From a bacterium 1xD8-48 (GTDB taxonomy: Bacteria; Bacillota; Clostridia; Lachnospirales; Lachnospiraceae): DNA of 64,000 nucleotides. A program made the translations under genes and the position numbers. The stretch lies in contig QZDS01000011.1 of NCBI GenBank assembly GCA_009917455.1, forward strand, positions 58,991 to 122,990, read 5' to 3'. Numbering within the stretch: the stretch's first letter is position 1; every line of letters begins with the position of its first letter. Under the pieces are notes generated by a model. That model searched no databases. It was not told the DNA's origin and saw nothing but the letters and a program-made list of their open reading frames with translations. Below are positions 9,058 through 18,253 of this stretch, piece by piece.

Positions 9058-10581
9058 TTACTCTTCCCCGGGAACCGGAATTTTATAAATCGTGTATTCT
9101 TCCCCTCTTGCAGTTTTCTCCTCTGTCCGGTACAAAACCTCATACTCCCCGAGTCTCTCGCCGTCCATAATGCAGGAACCACCCGAATCCAAAAGGTAAA
9201 ACATATCCCTGTCCCCGAATTTTGTCCGAACCAGATTCAGCAGCTCCTCAACTGTAATCCGCTTCTCCTGCTCCTCATTATAATCCGCGTAGGAAGCCCT
9301 TTCCCCATTTCCCGCAAAATAAAACCTGTGTTTCGGAAGCCATGCAAGAACCGTGGAGGCCATGGACACATTGGATGAAAAAACAAGTTCTTCCTTTCCG
9401 ATATGCCGCTCGATATATTCTGCCGCTCCCTGCCCGTCCGAGTAAAGCCCGTGCAGTGCATTATCCAGGCTGGAAGTTTCCTCCCCGGAGTTCCACTGCA
9501 TAAACATACTTACGCACAGCGCTAAAAATAACACCTGTATTTCCAAAAGCAGTCCGGCGCCCGCCCTGTCTGTCAGTCCCTTTTCCTTTCTCTGAGCGTC
9601 CAGCACCCATAACGTCCAAATCAGCGCAAAGCAAAGGGCTATGAAATGCCAGATATGGAGCTGATACACGATAACGCTGAACACCGCCTCAAACAGATAT
9701 GCAGAAACCATCACCGCAGCCGCCCACAGACTTCTTATACGGACAGAAACCGCCAGAAAGAGGATGAGAAACAAAAGGAGCATAAGACTGCAAAAGCCCT
9801 GTCCCCTCCCTGTCAGACGCTCCATAATCCAGAGACTGTAATTTCTGATTTCACTCAAAAACTCACGTCCTTCGGGAAATCTCATCTGAAACGCCGCGCT
9901 GTCCGATACCTGATAAAACTGCGCAACCCACAAAAAAAGACTGGCCAGAGGTATCCAGATTCCCTTCACAATGCCCCAAAGCGCCGCCGGAGATTTTTCC
10001 TTAAAGCTTCGCCATAGATTTTCGCACAGCCACATCAGCGAAATCATGCCCGCCGCCGCAATCGCTATGGTGTCGGCCTGCACCAGAAGTCCCAGAAGCA
10101 GTCCGTAGCAAACAGCTTTTTCATTTCGTTTTGGATAACACACAGCCAATAATATCAAAATAAGCGCTATCAGGCAATAATTCCTTGCAATATCCGCATA
10201 AAAATAAGAAAAAGCCGGGCTAAACAGACTCGCCGCCTTCACAAAGGGATGAATCGGAGCCCTGAACAGATAAATACCGGCGGTTACTGCCATGATGGAA
10301 TAGCTGATAAACCCTATTGACCGGAAAGGCAGCCCCAGCTTTGCAAAGGGCATCACAATCAGATACCACAGACAGGGGTGGCCCTGATACCGGATTTCCG
10401 CAAAGAGTCCCGCCGGAGACAGCTCCCTTGCCATAAGCCAGACATTTGCCTCATCCCGCCAGGGCTCATGGCGCGCCAGCAAAAGCCCGTTAAACGCCAG
10501 ATATCCGGCAAACGCGCAAAACAAAATCAAATTTAAAATTAACTTTTTATCCAACTGCATCTTATCTTTTACTGTCTGCAT
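9058..10581 (-). CDS. Integral membrane GT-C-like protein
   Basis: A 507-residue protein with about ten hydrophobic helices. The first extracytoplasmic loop holds HEPWRDEANVWLMA (D43, E44) followed by GHPCLWYLIVMP, a pattern like that of the PMT/GT-C superfamily, where an Asp/Glu in this loop is catalytic. The soluble C-terminus (about 110 residues) ends with a strand-rich segment. The start ATG has GGTGGGGG upstream and lies 12 bases after the stop of the preceding gene. Exact family is uncertain; annotated homologues are usually left as hypothetical membrane proteins. Confidence 0.55.
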   Translation of the reverse strand: MQTVKDKMQLDKKLILNLILFCAFAGYLAFNGLLLARHEPWRDEANVWLMARELSPAGLFAEIRYQGHPCLWYLIVMPFAKLGLPFRSIGFISYSIMAVTAGIYLFRAPIHPFVKAASLFSPAFSYFYADIARNYCLIALILILLAVCYPKRNEKAVCYGLLLGLLVQADTIAIAAAGMISLMWLCENLWRSFKEKSPAALWGIVKGIWIPLASLFLWVAQFYQVSDSAAFQMRFPEGREFLSEIRNYSLWIMERLTGRGQGFCSLMLLLFLILFLAVSVRIRSLWAAAVMVSAYLFEAVFSVIVYQLHIWHFIALCFALIWTLWVLDAQRKEKGLTDRAGAGLLLEIQVLFLALCVSMFMQWNSGEETSSLDNALHGLYSDGQGAAEYIERHIGKEELVFSSNVSMASTVLAWLPKHRFYFAGNGERASYADYNEEQEKRITVEELLNLVRTKFGDRDMFYLLDSGGSCIMDGERLGEYEVLYRTEEKTARGEEYTIYKIPVPGEE

Positions 10582-10593
10582 GCCCCCACCGTT

Positions 10594-11478
10594 TCAGCGC
10601 CGTCCCCCAAAATCCCTGTCCTTAAGCGTTCCCTCCGCCGCCGTCACTTTTCCGCCGGAAAGCAGATAGCTTTTCAGATTCCGCTGCAAAGAAGTGCTTT
10701 CCGGCAAATCCTTAAGCGGAATATCCGGCCTTTTGAATACCCATGTCATAAATTCTCCCTCGTCAATCCCCAGAGATTTCGTCACAAAATAATCCTGAAA
10801 TCCTAAAATCTTCGAGGAAGGCGGCAGTACCTCCTTTAACGTGGGCGATAACAGCCAGGACTCGCACCTTATCTCCGCCCCGGCATACGCGGTAAATTTT
10901 TCGGCAAAAAACTGCCGTGCCATATGAACAGAGCCCTCTATCCCCTCTGCAGTCAGCCTTGCGTCCGACGGAATGTGCAACCAGATACATCTCTCATTTT
11001 CAGTGCTTTCCCCGGCTTCCTTTCCGCCTGCGGACCTTGTATTATCAGTATCGGGAATTTCCGCTACCTCATATTCCAGTTCTCCGATTCTAAAAAGCAG
11101 CCCCGAAATCTGTCTGGACGTCCACCATTCCCTGTCAAAACCATAACTGCCGTAGCTTTCTTTGTGTTCCTTCACAAACCGGCTGAAGCATTTCATAGTA
11201 TCCACATAAATCTCTTCCGAAATTCCGTGCTTTTCATACATTTCAAAGGTTTTCAGCGCGCAGGAAAGCTCGCAGGCCAGAATGCCGAAGCCGCCCGTGT
11301 CTTCCCCGATATGCTGCTTTAATTCCGCAAGCCCCGCTTTCCATGTGGCAGTGCGAAAAAGCTTTTCCATGGAAGCGCGGAGGCTGCCGTCATCTGACAG
11401 TCTTTCGTATCTCAAAATACCGTCCGTCGCTTCCGCCGGCATGGATATTTTGTCGCATAACTCTTTTAAACTTTTCAT
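10594..11478 (-). CDS. Predicted acyltransferase-domain protein (DUF5596-like), operon head
   Basis: A 294-residue soluble protein. The N-terminal half is helical; the C-terminal half has ERCIWLHIPSDARLTAEG and HMARQFFAEKF, a pattern I associate with bacterial acyltransferases of the DUF5596/GNAT-like C-terminal type that act on sugars or small molecules. This is a recollection of the family and not a firm match. It is the first gene of the glycan operon, 12 bases from the GT-C gene that follows. The Shine-Dalgarno is weak. If the assignment is right it would acylate a sugar of the surface glycan. Confidence 0.4.
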   Translation of the reverse strand: MKSLKELCDKISMPAEATDGILRYERLSDDGSLRASMEKLFRTATWKAGLAELKQHIGEDTGGFGILACELSCALKTFEMYEKHGISEEIYVDTMKCFSRFVKEHKESYGSYGFDREWWTSRQISGLLFRIGELEYEVAEIPDTDNTRSAGGKEAGESTENERCIWLHIPSDARLTAEGIEGSVHMARQFFAEKFTAYAGAEIRCESWLLSPTLKEVLPPSSKILGFQDYFVTKSLGIDEGEFMTWVFKRPDIPLKDLPESTSLQRNLKSYLLSGGKVTAAEGTLKDRDFGGRR

Positions 11479-11570
11479 TGGTTTTTATACGCCCCTGTTT
11501 TTCTGATTCTTTTATTTTACCATAATCGGTATGTGAATGACACTAAATTTTTCTTTATTCCTGCGGGCAA

Positions 11571-11613
11571 AAAAGCCGGCTATGCGTCATCATTTTCTTT
11601 TTGCATAACCGGC
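11571..11613 (-). terminator. Rho-independent terminator of the amidotransferase/43-residue peptide operon
   Basis: Two arms of 11 bases (11575-11585 GCCGGCTATGC and 11603-11613 GCATAACCGGC, one G-U-type mismatch) flank a 17-base loop. On the minus strand the stem is followed by six T residues, which makes it a terminator for the leftward operon. It separates that operon from the glycan operon at 11478. Confidence 0.7.
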
Positions 11614-11661
11614 TCTTTTCTTTTCCTTATTTAGTTGTCTTTTCATGCCGTCTGCTCTCTC

Positions 11662-11793
11662 TTACTTTCTAAGTAAAAGATAGCTTTCAAATGCACTGCG
11701 GTCGTCAGATAATGCTGCCAGACTGCACATAATTTCTGCGGCATGCTCCTCGAAATATTTTTTGATATTCTTTTTCAATACTACGATACTCAT
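11662..11793 (-). CDS. 43-residue small protein, unrecognised
   Basis: ATG at 11793 preceded by GGAG, stop at 11662. The protein starts MSIVVLKKNIKKYFEEHAAE, has a single cysteine at residue 23, then an acidic SDDR and a hydrophobic LLLRK end. The first half would form an amphipathic helix. It lies 135 bases after the amidotransferase stop and just before a strong terminator, so it is placed as the last gene of that operon. I do not recognise a family. It could be a precursor or signalling peptide, or a small regulatory protein. No modification or export gene is adjacent. Confidence 0.5.
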   Translation of the reverse strand: MSIVVLKKNIKKYFEEHAAEIMCSLAALSDDRSAFESYLLLRK

Positions 11794-11927
11794 AGCTTAA
11801 ATCTCCTTTTCTGATATTGCTTTGTTTCTTGTTTACAATACCATTTTACCGGAAAACAGCTATGATACCAGAGGTTAATTTGACTTGTTTTACGGCGATG
11901 TTGACCTGCAAGCCGTCGTCCATCGCT

Positions 11928-12842
11928 TTATCCACGGGAATAAATCTCCGTAAACACCGCTTTATCGATATCAAATACCGCCTTCTGCCGTTCTGTCTTT
12001 AACCGATACCCTTCCATAGCAATAGCCGCATCCCATTCGGGATACCAACGGTATACCTGACCAGTCCTGTCAATAAGCCAGTCCCCGCTATTCATATCTG
12101 CCCTGCCGCCCCATGTTTTTTCTATTTGAATAGCTTTTTCTTCGCCCAGCCACACAAGAGGCTTTTTCGTCAGGTAATGGAAATCCGCTTCCTCTTCGGG
12201 CAGCCTGTCCGCCTTTATATGCTTTCCATTCGTATAAATATCGCAAAAGCATGGTCTGTGATGGAAGGTTTTATTGGAATAAAAAATTCCGTCCCGTTCG
12301 GGGAAAAAATCTCCAATCGTAATTAAATCCCCCTCGCAGGATAATAAAACCATCCAGGAGCCTTTCGTCGAATTGACAATTGTCTCAAGCGCAGCGCGGT
12401 TCCTGTAAAAATACGGTACGGCACATGAAAGCGGATAAATCTGCAGCATAATATACTGCATGGTATCCGACAACAGCGAATTTCCATAACCATGTATTGT
12501 GCCATTGTGGGCAATTCCCACATCGGATACACAATGAAGCCTGCGTATTATCTGTTCCGAAGAAGTCAGCGGAAAAGGATGACAGTTTTCAGGCTTTATC
12601 CCCCCGGCGCTGGCAATGCGGAAATGCAGCACCACCGGTATCTCGTCCAGATTTACTTTCCTTTGCAGCGCCTCCACATGCGCAAGAAATGCAGAAGGCT
12701 TCATATACCCTTTGTCAATATGTACCTTTCCGTCTTTGGCGTACATAATTCCTGCGCCGTCAGGATTATTGAACCACATAACCTCCATCTGTTCCCTTGT
12801 AGGCATTTTCACACCAGCCGGTTTTGCCGCAATTACACACAT
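11928..12842 (-). CDS. Class II glutamine amidotransferase (Ntn hydrolase)
   Basis: The true start is the ATG at 12842 (GGAGGTGG upstream), which puts the nucleophile at Cys2 in MCVIAAKPAG, as required for an N-terminal nucleophile hydrolase. Other class II features follow: NNPDGAGIMYA, VVLHFRIASAGG, and IAHNGTIHGYGN near residue 115 (oxyanion-hole Asn-Gly). About 304 residues, so a stand-alone glutaminase domain plus a C-terminal extension of unknown role, without a synthase domain. It lies 26 bases downstream of the asparaginase gene, so both amide-cleaving enzymes are probably co-expressed. The acceptor for the ammonia is not evident. Confidence 0.8.
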   Translation of the reverse strand: MCVIAAKPAGVKMPTREQMEVMWFNNPDGAGIMYAKDGKVHIDKGYMKPSAFLAHVEALQRKVNLDEIPVVLHFRIASAGGIKPENCHPFPLTSSEQIIRRLHCVSDVGIAHNGTIHGYGNSLLSDTMQYIMLQIYPLSCAVPYFYRNRAALETIVNSTKGSWMVLLSCEGDLITIGDFFPERDGIFYSNKTFHHRPCFCDIYTNGKHIKADRLPEEEADFHYLTKKPLVWLGEEKAIQIEKTWGGRADMNSGDWLIDRTGQVYRWYPEWDAAIAMEGYRLKTERQKAVFDIDKAVFTEIYSRG

Positions 12843-12867
12843 AAAATACCACCTCCTGTCCAGATAA

Positions 12868-13869
12868 TCATCTTTCGGAAAAAGAAAACACTGCCCTGCG
12901 CTCCCCTGCCGGCTGCCCGTTGCTGTTAAATATGGTATCCGGATAATGTCTTTCAATCTCCTTCACGGCAGCGGTGTCATATCCCAGACGAAGCAGAATA
13001 TGACGCGCCATCTGCCCATACACATCATGGGTGCCATCAAGCACCTTTGCCACAATCCCAATCCGCCGGGATTTTATTCCTATGGCATAAACCCCTGCCG
13101 CCCCGCTTTTGGCAAGAATATCCGGATTCTTTGACAGAATTGAGCAGATGACATTCTCTCCTGCTATGGCATTGGGATATTTATGAATCATTCCCACATT
13201 CCTCTCCACAGCCTCTTTCAGTCTTTCATCTTCTATCAACTCCGGGCACTGAAGCCTTAAAAAGGATACTGCTATTTTCTGAAAAGGCACGGCATACACC
13301 GGTACTCCGCAGCCGTCCAGCCCCATCCTGATTTCTCCTGCGGGAACATCTGACATTTGAGATAAAATCTGCAGAATTTCTTCCTGCGTCTTGCTTTCAG
13401 GCCGCCAGTAATCCTCCACATCCTCCCCCAGTTCCCGGGAAAGCAGCATCATTCCCAGATGCTTTCCGGAGCAGCAATGGTATAATTTCCTTGGCGGAAG
13501 CCCTCTCCTTAGCAGAGAAATCCTTTCCTTTTCCCTGTCAGGATAAATAGGGCGCATAATGAGCTGTGTTTCCGAAAGCCCTGTCTTTTCCATAATGGAC
13601 TCCAAAAGTCTGATATGATAAGCATCTCCAAAATGGGACGCGGAAAACATTGCCGTCTCTTCCTCCGTCAGTCCGTATTTTTCATCCAGTTTCCGCAGAA
13701 TTACAGGAAGTGACTGAATGGGTTTTGAACAGCTCCTGTAATAACACATAAAGTCCACATCGCCCAGGGACGTAACCGATCCCTTTTCATCTACCACGGC
13801 AATCATGCCGCTATGTACGCATTCCAGAATGCCGCCTCTGTATTCCTCGAAAAGCTTTGCCGTTCTCAT
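12868..13869 (-). CDS. L-asparaginase II family protein
   Basis: Starts at the ATG at 13869 (AAGGAAAAGGAA upstream) and encodes MRTAKLFEEYRGGILECVHS. The ASHFGDAYHI segment near residue 80, CCSGKHLGMM near residue 145 and GLDGCGVPVYAVP near residue 195 are the conserved blocks of the asparaginase II (PF06089) family, distinct from the bacterial type I/II enzymes of the AnsA/AnsB fold. Predicted product is aspartate plus ammonia. It sits in the operon after the ABC importer genes and the peptidase remnant, and before the amidotransferase. Confidence 0.85.
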   Translation of the reverse strand: MRTAKLFEEYRGGILECVHSGMIAVVDEKGSVTSLGDVDFMCYYRSCSKPIQSLPVILRKLDEKYGLTEEETAMFSASHFGDAYHIRLLESIMEKTGLSETQLIMRPIYPDREKERISLLRRGLPPRKLYHCCSGKHLGMMLLSRELGEDVEDYWRPESKTQEEILQILSQMSDVPAGEIRMGLDGCGVPVYAVPFQKIAVSFLRLQCPELIEDERLKEAVERNVGMIHKYPNAIAGENVICSILSKNPDILAKSGAAGVYAIGIKSRRIGIVAKVLDGTHDVYGQMARHILLRLGYDTAAVKEIERHYPDTIFNSNGQPAGERRAVFSFSER

Positions 13870-13929
13870 TTCCTTTTCCTTTCGCTTATTTTCTTTCGCC
13901 GTCAACAGTTATGCAGGATAATGCCTGTT

Positions 13930-14674
13930 TTAAACAGTATACAATTCCTGCGGAAATTTGTTCAGCCTGCGTGCGCCTTCTGAATGCACCGCATACATAT
14001 CTCCGCAGCATACGGAAAATTTCTTCATTCCGGCTGTAAATTCCACAAATAAAACCATATTTTCCTCTAGCTTCCAATTTGTCGAATCGTCTGATAATTT
14101 AGGGCATTCCCTGATTCCATATCCTATTCCGGCAATCATGGAACTGTTTTCCGACTCAAATCCGTATTCTGCTAATGTCTTATTCCCTGCATTTGCTGCT
14201 TCCTTCACAGTGCTGCCGGGTATCAAAAGCTGTGCCGCTGCATGCTGCGCAGCTACGACCGCTCTCCACAATCTCCTTATTTCTCCCGCAGTCCCCTCCC
14301 CCAGACAGTAGCTTCTGGCCAAAGCGCCGTAACAACTGTCGTCTCCTGCAAAGTGAATCCTCAAATTCACCGTTTCCCCTTCCTTCATCAGTTTTCCGGG
14401 ATACAAAATATCATCATCATTTATTTCACCTGACCTGAGACAAATGCGGGTAGATATACCATCATCATTTCCATAGGCTCCCAGCCGGTATCGGCAATAC
14501 CACATAATGCGCATTCCTCGTTCCTACCAGCCACTGGCTGTATCCTTCCCAATATCCGTCTATGAGAATTCATCCCCCTACATCCCGTGATTTCATTATC
14601 TGTCTTGCAACAGCCCGGCGCCTTCGCATTTCTTCCTTCGAAAAGCATTGTACCTGCTCGTATCTGCGTACCAT
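13930..14674 (-). pseudogene. M24-family (Xaa-Pro aminopeptidase-like) peptidase, broken
   Basis: The C-terminal pita-bread domain is readable from about 14514 to 13930 (GAYGNDDGISTRICL, FAGDDSCYGALARSYCLGE, VEFTAGMKKFSVCCGDMYAV). The N-terminal creatinase-like domain survives only as a fragment: ATG at 14674, VRRYEQVQCFSKEEM, an in-frame TGA at 14570-14572, then ILIDGYWEGYSQWLVGT in the same frame. That frame and the catalytic-domain frame overlap in different phases at about 14470-14515, so roughly 100 codons are missing and the phase is shifted. A Met-initiated 194-residue product from 14514 remains possible but would lack a whole domain. The neighbours on both sides are intact. Confidence 0.75.
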
Positions 14675-14731
14675 ATGCTTTCCTTCAAAGCATCTCATGC
14701 AGTTCCTTCCTTTCCGCCCTTAACCCGGCAC

Positions 14732-14755
14732 GGCACCAGTAGAAATACTGATGCC
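14732..14755 (-). other. Intercistronic hairpin after the binding-protein gene
   Basis: GGCACCAGTA and TACTGATGCC flank a four-base loop in the gap between the solute-binding-protein stop and the peptidase remnant. There is no good T tract, so it more likely protects the 3' end of the binding-protein message or attenuates readthrough than terminates fully. Confidence 0.45.
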
Positions 14756-14801
14756 GCCTCATTTTCAAATATACATATATCTCTTATTCCGAGCCGTAAA
14801 A

Positions 14802-16178
14802 TCAGTTCCGCATTGCCGCAAAATCCGAATCCAAAGCCGCAGTCAGTCCTTCAATATCAAGGCTGTCTTTCATAAGATATTCCTGTACCCTGGAATCAAA
14901 AATATTATAGCCTTCGCTTCCGAACTGTGTCACGCCACCCTTGCTCCATGAGAGTCCGTCCGCAGAGTAGGCCTGCATGTCGCCAAAAGCGGGATTAAAG
15001 CTCAAATCAGCGTTTTTGAAAGTGGAAATCTTGTTGCCAAGCTCCGCGTAGGATTGCCCTGATTCCGGTGAATACATAACTTCAAATACCTTCAACGAAG
15101 CATCTAAAAGCTCAGGGTCTTCCGTATTAAAGCACATAGGTCCTGTTCCGGGGCCTTCCACAAGCACAGTGTCCGCCACATCATTGGTAAGCGGAATAGC
15201 AAAGGTTCCGATATTGGCGTCCGGATTGATAGACAAAATACCGTCAATCGTCCATGAGCCGTTGCAAATCATTGCGCCCTCACCGGTAGCCACCTTTCCA
15301 AGCGCAGTGTTCCAATCCGTGGTCATCGGGTCTTCGGAAAAATAATCACGCAGCGCATACAGTGTGCTGAAAGCTGCCGCAAATGCTTCGTCTCCGGTAA
15401 ATGTGGTATTGCCGGCCTCCAAATCGGTAAACCATGCTCTGTTTGCATCAAATCCGCCATAACCGCCTACGCAGTAAGTCATCCAGATAGGGAAGAAATA
15501 TTCCTCCAGCGTCCACAGCTCCCCGAATCCGCAGGAAAAGGGCTCAATCCCCTTTGCCTTAAGCGCATCGCACACCGCATACAGTTCATCTGCCGTTTCG
15601 GGAATCTCCAGACCGTTTTCCTCAAATACGTCTTTGTTATAAAAAATTCCCGAATAGTTGGTGTCCATCGGTACATAAACCTGAATACCGTTTACAACTG
15701 CAGACTGTACAAAGGACTCCGCCACATTGCCTATCCACGGTTCATTGCTCAAATCATACACATACCCGGCGTCCACATATTCCGGTATTGAAGCTGTCCT
15801 GCAGGAAAAAATCTGCGGGGCATCATCCGATGCAATTTTTGTAAGCAGGATGGAATCTATTTCATCCGCCGAATAAGTCTGCATATCAAGAGTAATGTAA
15901 GGATATTGGGATTCCACCTGCTCCTTTACCCATTCTGTCCATTTGATGATTCCGTCCTCGTTGTACTGATTCAGCCATACCACGGTAACCGGCTCATGCT
16001 CGTCGCTTCCGGTATCCGCCTCCTCAGCTTCCGGCGCTCCGGCTTCTTCCGGCTCTGCGGCAGTATCCGCCGCCGGTTCCGCGGGAGCGGAGTCATTGCC
16101 GCCTGCCCCGCATCCGGCCAGGGAAAATGTCAGTACGCCTGCCAGTAACAATGCAATCACTTTGTTTCTTGTTCTCAT
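14802..16178 (-). CDS. ABC transporter extracellular solute-binding lipoprotein (sugar type)
   Basis: The start is the ATG at 16178, seven bases after GGAGGT. A lipoprotein signal ends with FSLAGCGAGG, so Cys23 is the lipidated residue. A linker rich in Ala, Pro and Glu follows, then a mature domain of family 1 type (VWLNQYNEDGIIKW; GIQVYVPMDTNYSGIFYNKD; GEGAMICNGSWTIDGI). About 458 residues. It is followed in the same direction by the broken peptidase and preceded by two permeases. The ligand is presumably an oligosaccharide or glycoconjugate. No ATPase gene is present, so a shared MsmK-type ATPase elsewhere is expected. Confidence 0.9.
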   Translation of the reverse strand: MRTRNKVIALLLAGVLTFSLAGCGAGGNDSAPAEPAADTAAEPEEAGAPEAEEADTGSDEHEPVTVVWLNQYNEDGIIKWTEWVKEQVESQYPYITLDMQTYSADEIDSILLTKIASDDAPQIFSCRTASIPEYVDAGYVYDLSNEPWIGNVAESFVQSAVVNGIQVYVPMDTNYSGIFYNKDVFEENGLEIPETADELYAVCDALKAKGIEPFSCGFGELWTLEEYFFPIWMTYCVGGYGGFDANRAWFTDLEAGNTTFTGDEAFAAAFSTLYALRDYFSEDPMTTDWNTALGKVATGEGAMICNGSWTIDGILSINPDANIGTFAIPLTNDVADTVLVEGPGTGPMCFNTEDPELLDASLKVFEVMYSPESGQSYAELGNKISTFKNADLSFNPAFGDMQAYSADGLSWSKGGVTQFGSEGYNIFDSRVQEYLMKDSLDIEGLTAALDSDFAAMRN

Positions 16179-16228
16179 TAGTTTACCTCCCATTTTGTAT
16201 TATTTATAGTTACCGTCTCGCGGATTAA

Positions 16229-17053
16229 CTATCCTTTTACCGCCCCGTCAGTAATGCCGTTAATCAGGTATTTCTGCATCACCATAAAGAAAATAAGCAC
16301 CGGAATCATCCCCATAAGCGACGCTGCAAAGGCCATATTATAATCTGAACTGTACTGTGTAAAGAAATAAAACTGCTTTACCGTAAGCGTCCTCACCGCA
16401 TCCTTCTGCAGCATAATGAGCGCCACATTAAAGTCATTCCAGAGCCACATCACATGCAGCGCCGCCACCGTTGCCGTCACCGGTGTAAGCAGCGGAAAAA
16501 CCACCATAAAAAAGGTTTTGAAGGGTCCCGCCCCGTCAATCCGGGCCGCTTCCTCCAGCTCATAAGGAATGCTTTTCACAAATCCCACATACAGGAAGCT
16601 GGCATAGGCCACACTCATACCGGTCAGCATAATAATTTCCCCCGCCAGAGTATTTAAAAGTCCATACATGCGGAACAGCCGGTATACCGGAACCATAACC
16701 ACCTGAAAAGGCAGCATCTGGGAGCTCATAAACGTTTTGTCCAGAAATCCGAAAAACCTGTTTTTCATATGATTTCTGGCAATGACATATCCGCTCATGG
16801 AAGAAAAAAATACAATCAGCACTACCGAAACACCAGTCACTATCAGGGAATTTTTGAGCGCCCTGTTAAAATTTATCTTCTTTGCCGCATCATGAAAATT
16901 ATCGGTAAAAATTCCGGCCGGAAAAGCAAGCGCATTGCCCGCGGTCTCCATCGGCGTCTTAAAAGCGTTCACCACCACAATATAAAAGGGAAACAGATAA
17001 AAAAGCACCACTATAATTGATAACAGCAGCAGAAAATATTTCCGTGATTTCAA
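16229..17053 (-). CDS. Carbohydrate ABC transporter permease, MalG/LacG type
   Basis: A 274-residue six-helix permease. The EAA loop that contacts the ATPase is clear: YELEEAARIDGAGPFKTFF near residue 185. It begins with a TTG whose TTTGA overlaps the stop of the upstream permease; GGAGGTGG gives the ribosome site. It forms a heterodimer with the neighbouring permease to import the ligand of the binding protein at 14802-16178. Confidence 0.9.
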   Translation of the reverse strand: MKSRKYFLLLLSIIVVLFYLFPFYIVVVNAFKTPMETAGNALAFPAGIFTDNFHDAAKKINFNRALKNSLIVTGVSVVLIVFFSSMSGYVIARNHMKNRFFGFLDKTFMSSQMLPFQVVMVPVYRLFRMYGLLNTLAGEIIMLTGMSVAYASFLYVGFVKSIPYELEEAARIDGAGPFKTFFMVVFPLLTPVTATVAALHVMWLWNDFNVALIMLQKDAVRTLTVKQFYFFTQYSSDYNMAFAASLMGMIPVLIFFMVMQKYLINGITDGAVKG

Positions 17054-17925
17054 AGCTCCACCTCCCTTTTTCTGAAAAATCCGGTCAGAAGCGTTCCAAT
17101 CAAAACAAGCATTGCCATAAAAGTAAGCGCAACGGCCTGCCCGTAGCCCGCGCGATTGTATGCAAACAGACAGTCATAAATATACATACAGATAGTGGAA
17201 CTGGCCATGGCCGGCCCTCCTCCCGTGGCTGACATTACGGTTCCGAATTCCTTTAAAAGCCCGGTAAAGGTCAGCGTAATACATACCGTAAATGAAGAGG
17301 AAATCATCGGGATAATGATTTTGTAAAAAACCTTCCACGGACCCGCGCCGTCTATGGCCGCCGCCTCTATATATTCTCTCGGAACATTCCGAAGCGCCGC
17401 CGTATAAATCAGGACATTAATCCCGGAAGTATTCCAAAGACCGATTACCATGATTGCCGGAAGCACCCAGGTCGTGGAACCCAGGGGACTGTTTAGCCCC
17501 GTCAGCATTTTCCAGACAAAATGATAAATAAATTTCCAGACAAAGGCCGAAAGCACCGAGCTTAAACAGGACGGAATAAATACCACCAGCCTGCAGATAT
17601 CTCCCCATCTTCCTTCAAGCCGGTTGAATAAAACCGCAAGGCCAAGGGTCAGTACATTATTTGCCGTCACTCCCATAACCGCATAAAAAACGGTATTGCG
17701 AAATGCAAGGCCAAGCCGCTGGTCACGGAACATACGCAGGAAATTGGCAATCCCGTTATAATTATAGGATTTATTCAGACCGTCCCAGTCCGTAAAGGCA
17801 ATGTTAATGCCAAAACAAAACGGAATCCCCAGCGCCACAAGAAAGGCCATAAGGGACGGCAGGACAAAAATATATTTTGCATAATCATTCTTTTTCCGTC
17901 GTATATACCTTTTCATTTCCTTCAT
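17050..17925 (-). CDS. Carbohydrate ABC transporter permease, MalF/LacF type
   Basis: A 291-residue six-helix permease with the EAA loop YIEAAAIDGAGPWKVFYKII near residue 195 and a short basic N-terminal tail. First gene of the importer operon, with GAGAGGG before the ATG at 17925. A TATAAT at 17980-17985 (minus strand) is a plausible -10. The operon is divergent from the sensor kinase/response regulator pair, the usual arrangement in which a YesN-type regulator switches on the importer. Confidence 0.9.
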   Translation of the reverse strand: MKEMKRYIRRKKNDYAKYIFVLPSLMAFLVALGIPFCFGINIAFTDWDGLNKSYNYNGIANFLRMFRDQRLGLAFRNTVFYAVMGVTANNVLTLGLAVLFNRLEGRWGDICRLVVFIPSCLSSVLSAFVWKFIYHFVWKMLTGLNSPLGSTTWVLPAIMVIGLWNTSGINVLIYTAALRNVPREYIEAAAIDGAGPWKVFYKIIIPMISSSFTVCITLTFTGLLKEFGTVMSATGGGPAMASSTICMYIYDCLFAYNRAGYGQAVALTFMAMLVLIGTLLTGFFRKREVEL

Positions 17926-18253
17926 TCCAGCCCTCTCTTTGTGTCGCTCACAGATTTTCGTTTTCGTTTCTTATTAACCATTATATTTGTATAATTTCAC
18001 CATGAACAGAGCATATTATGTTCAGTCTTTGTGTATTTTTGTCTCAAAACCTGCTGCCTCTCATGCGATTTAAAAGACGCCTGAAGCCCGTTTGCCCTTA
18101 TTTGCCTTTTTTGCGCTTATATGACCATTATGCTTCATTTATGGCAATTTGACGGGCCTTTTGCTAAAATGAAATCAGCACCACCCACTACCTGGAATAT
18201 CAGCGAAGAAAGGATAAAATGCCGGCATTTTTGCCGGAAACTGGTGAAATACA
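17926..18253. promoter_or_regulatory. Divergent intergenic region between importer operon and two-component system
   Basis: About 330 bases without a gene. The minus strand holds TATAAT at 17980-17985, a likely -10 for the importer operon; a convincing -35 is not visible. Near the kinase start a short hairpin (GCCGGC-ATTTTT-GCCGG, about 18222-18238) lies in the leader. This region is where the AraC-type regulator encoded at 20044 would be expected to bind, but I see no clear repeat pair. Confidence 0.45.
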
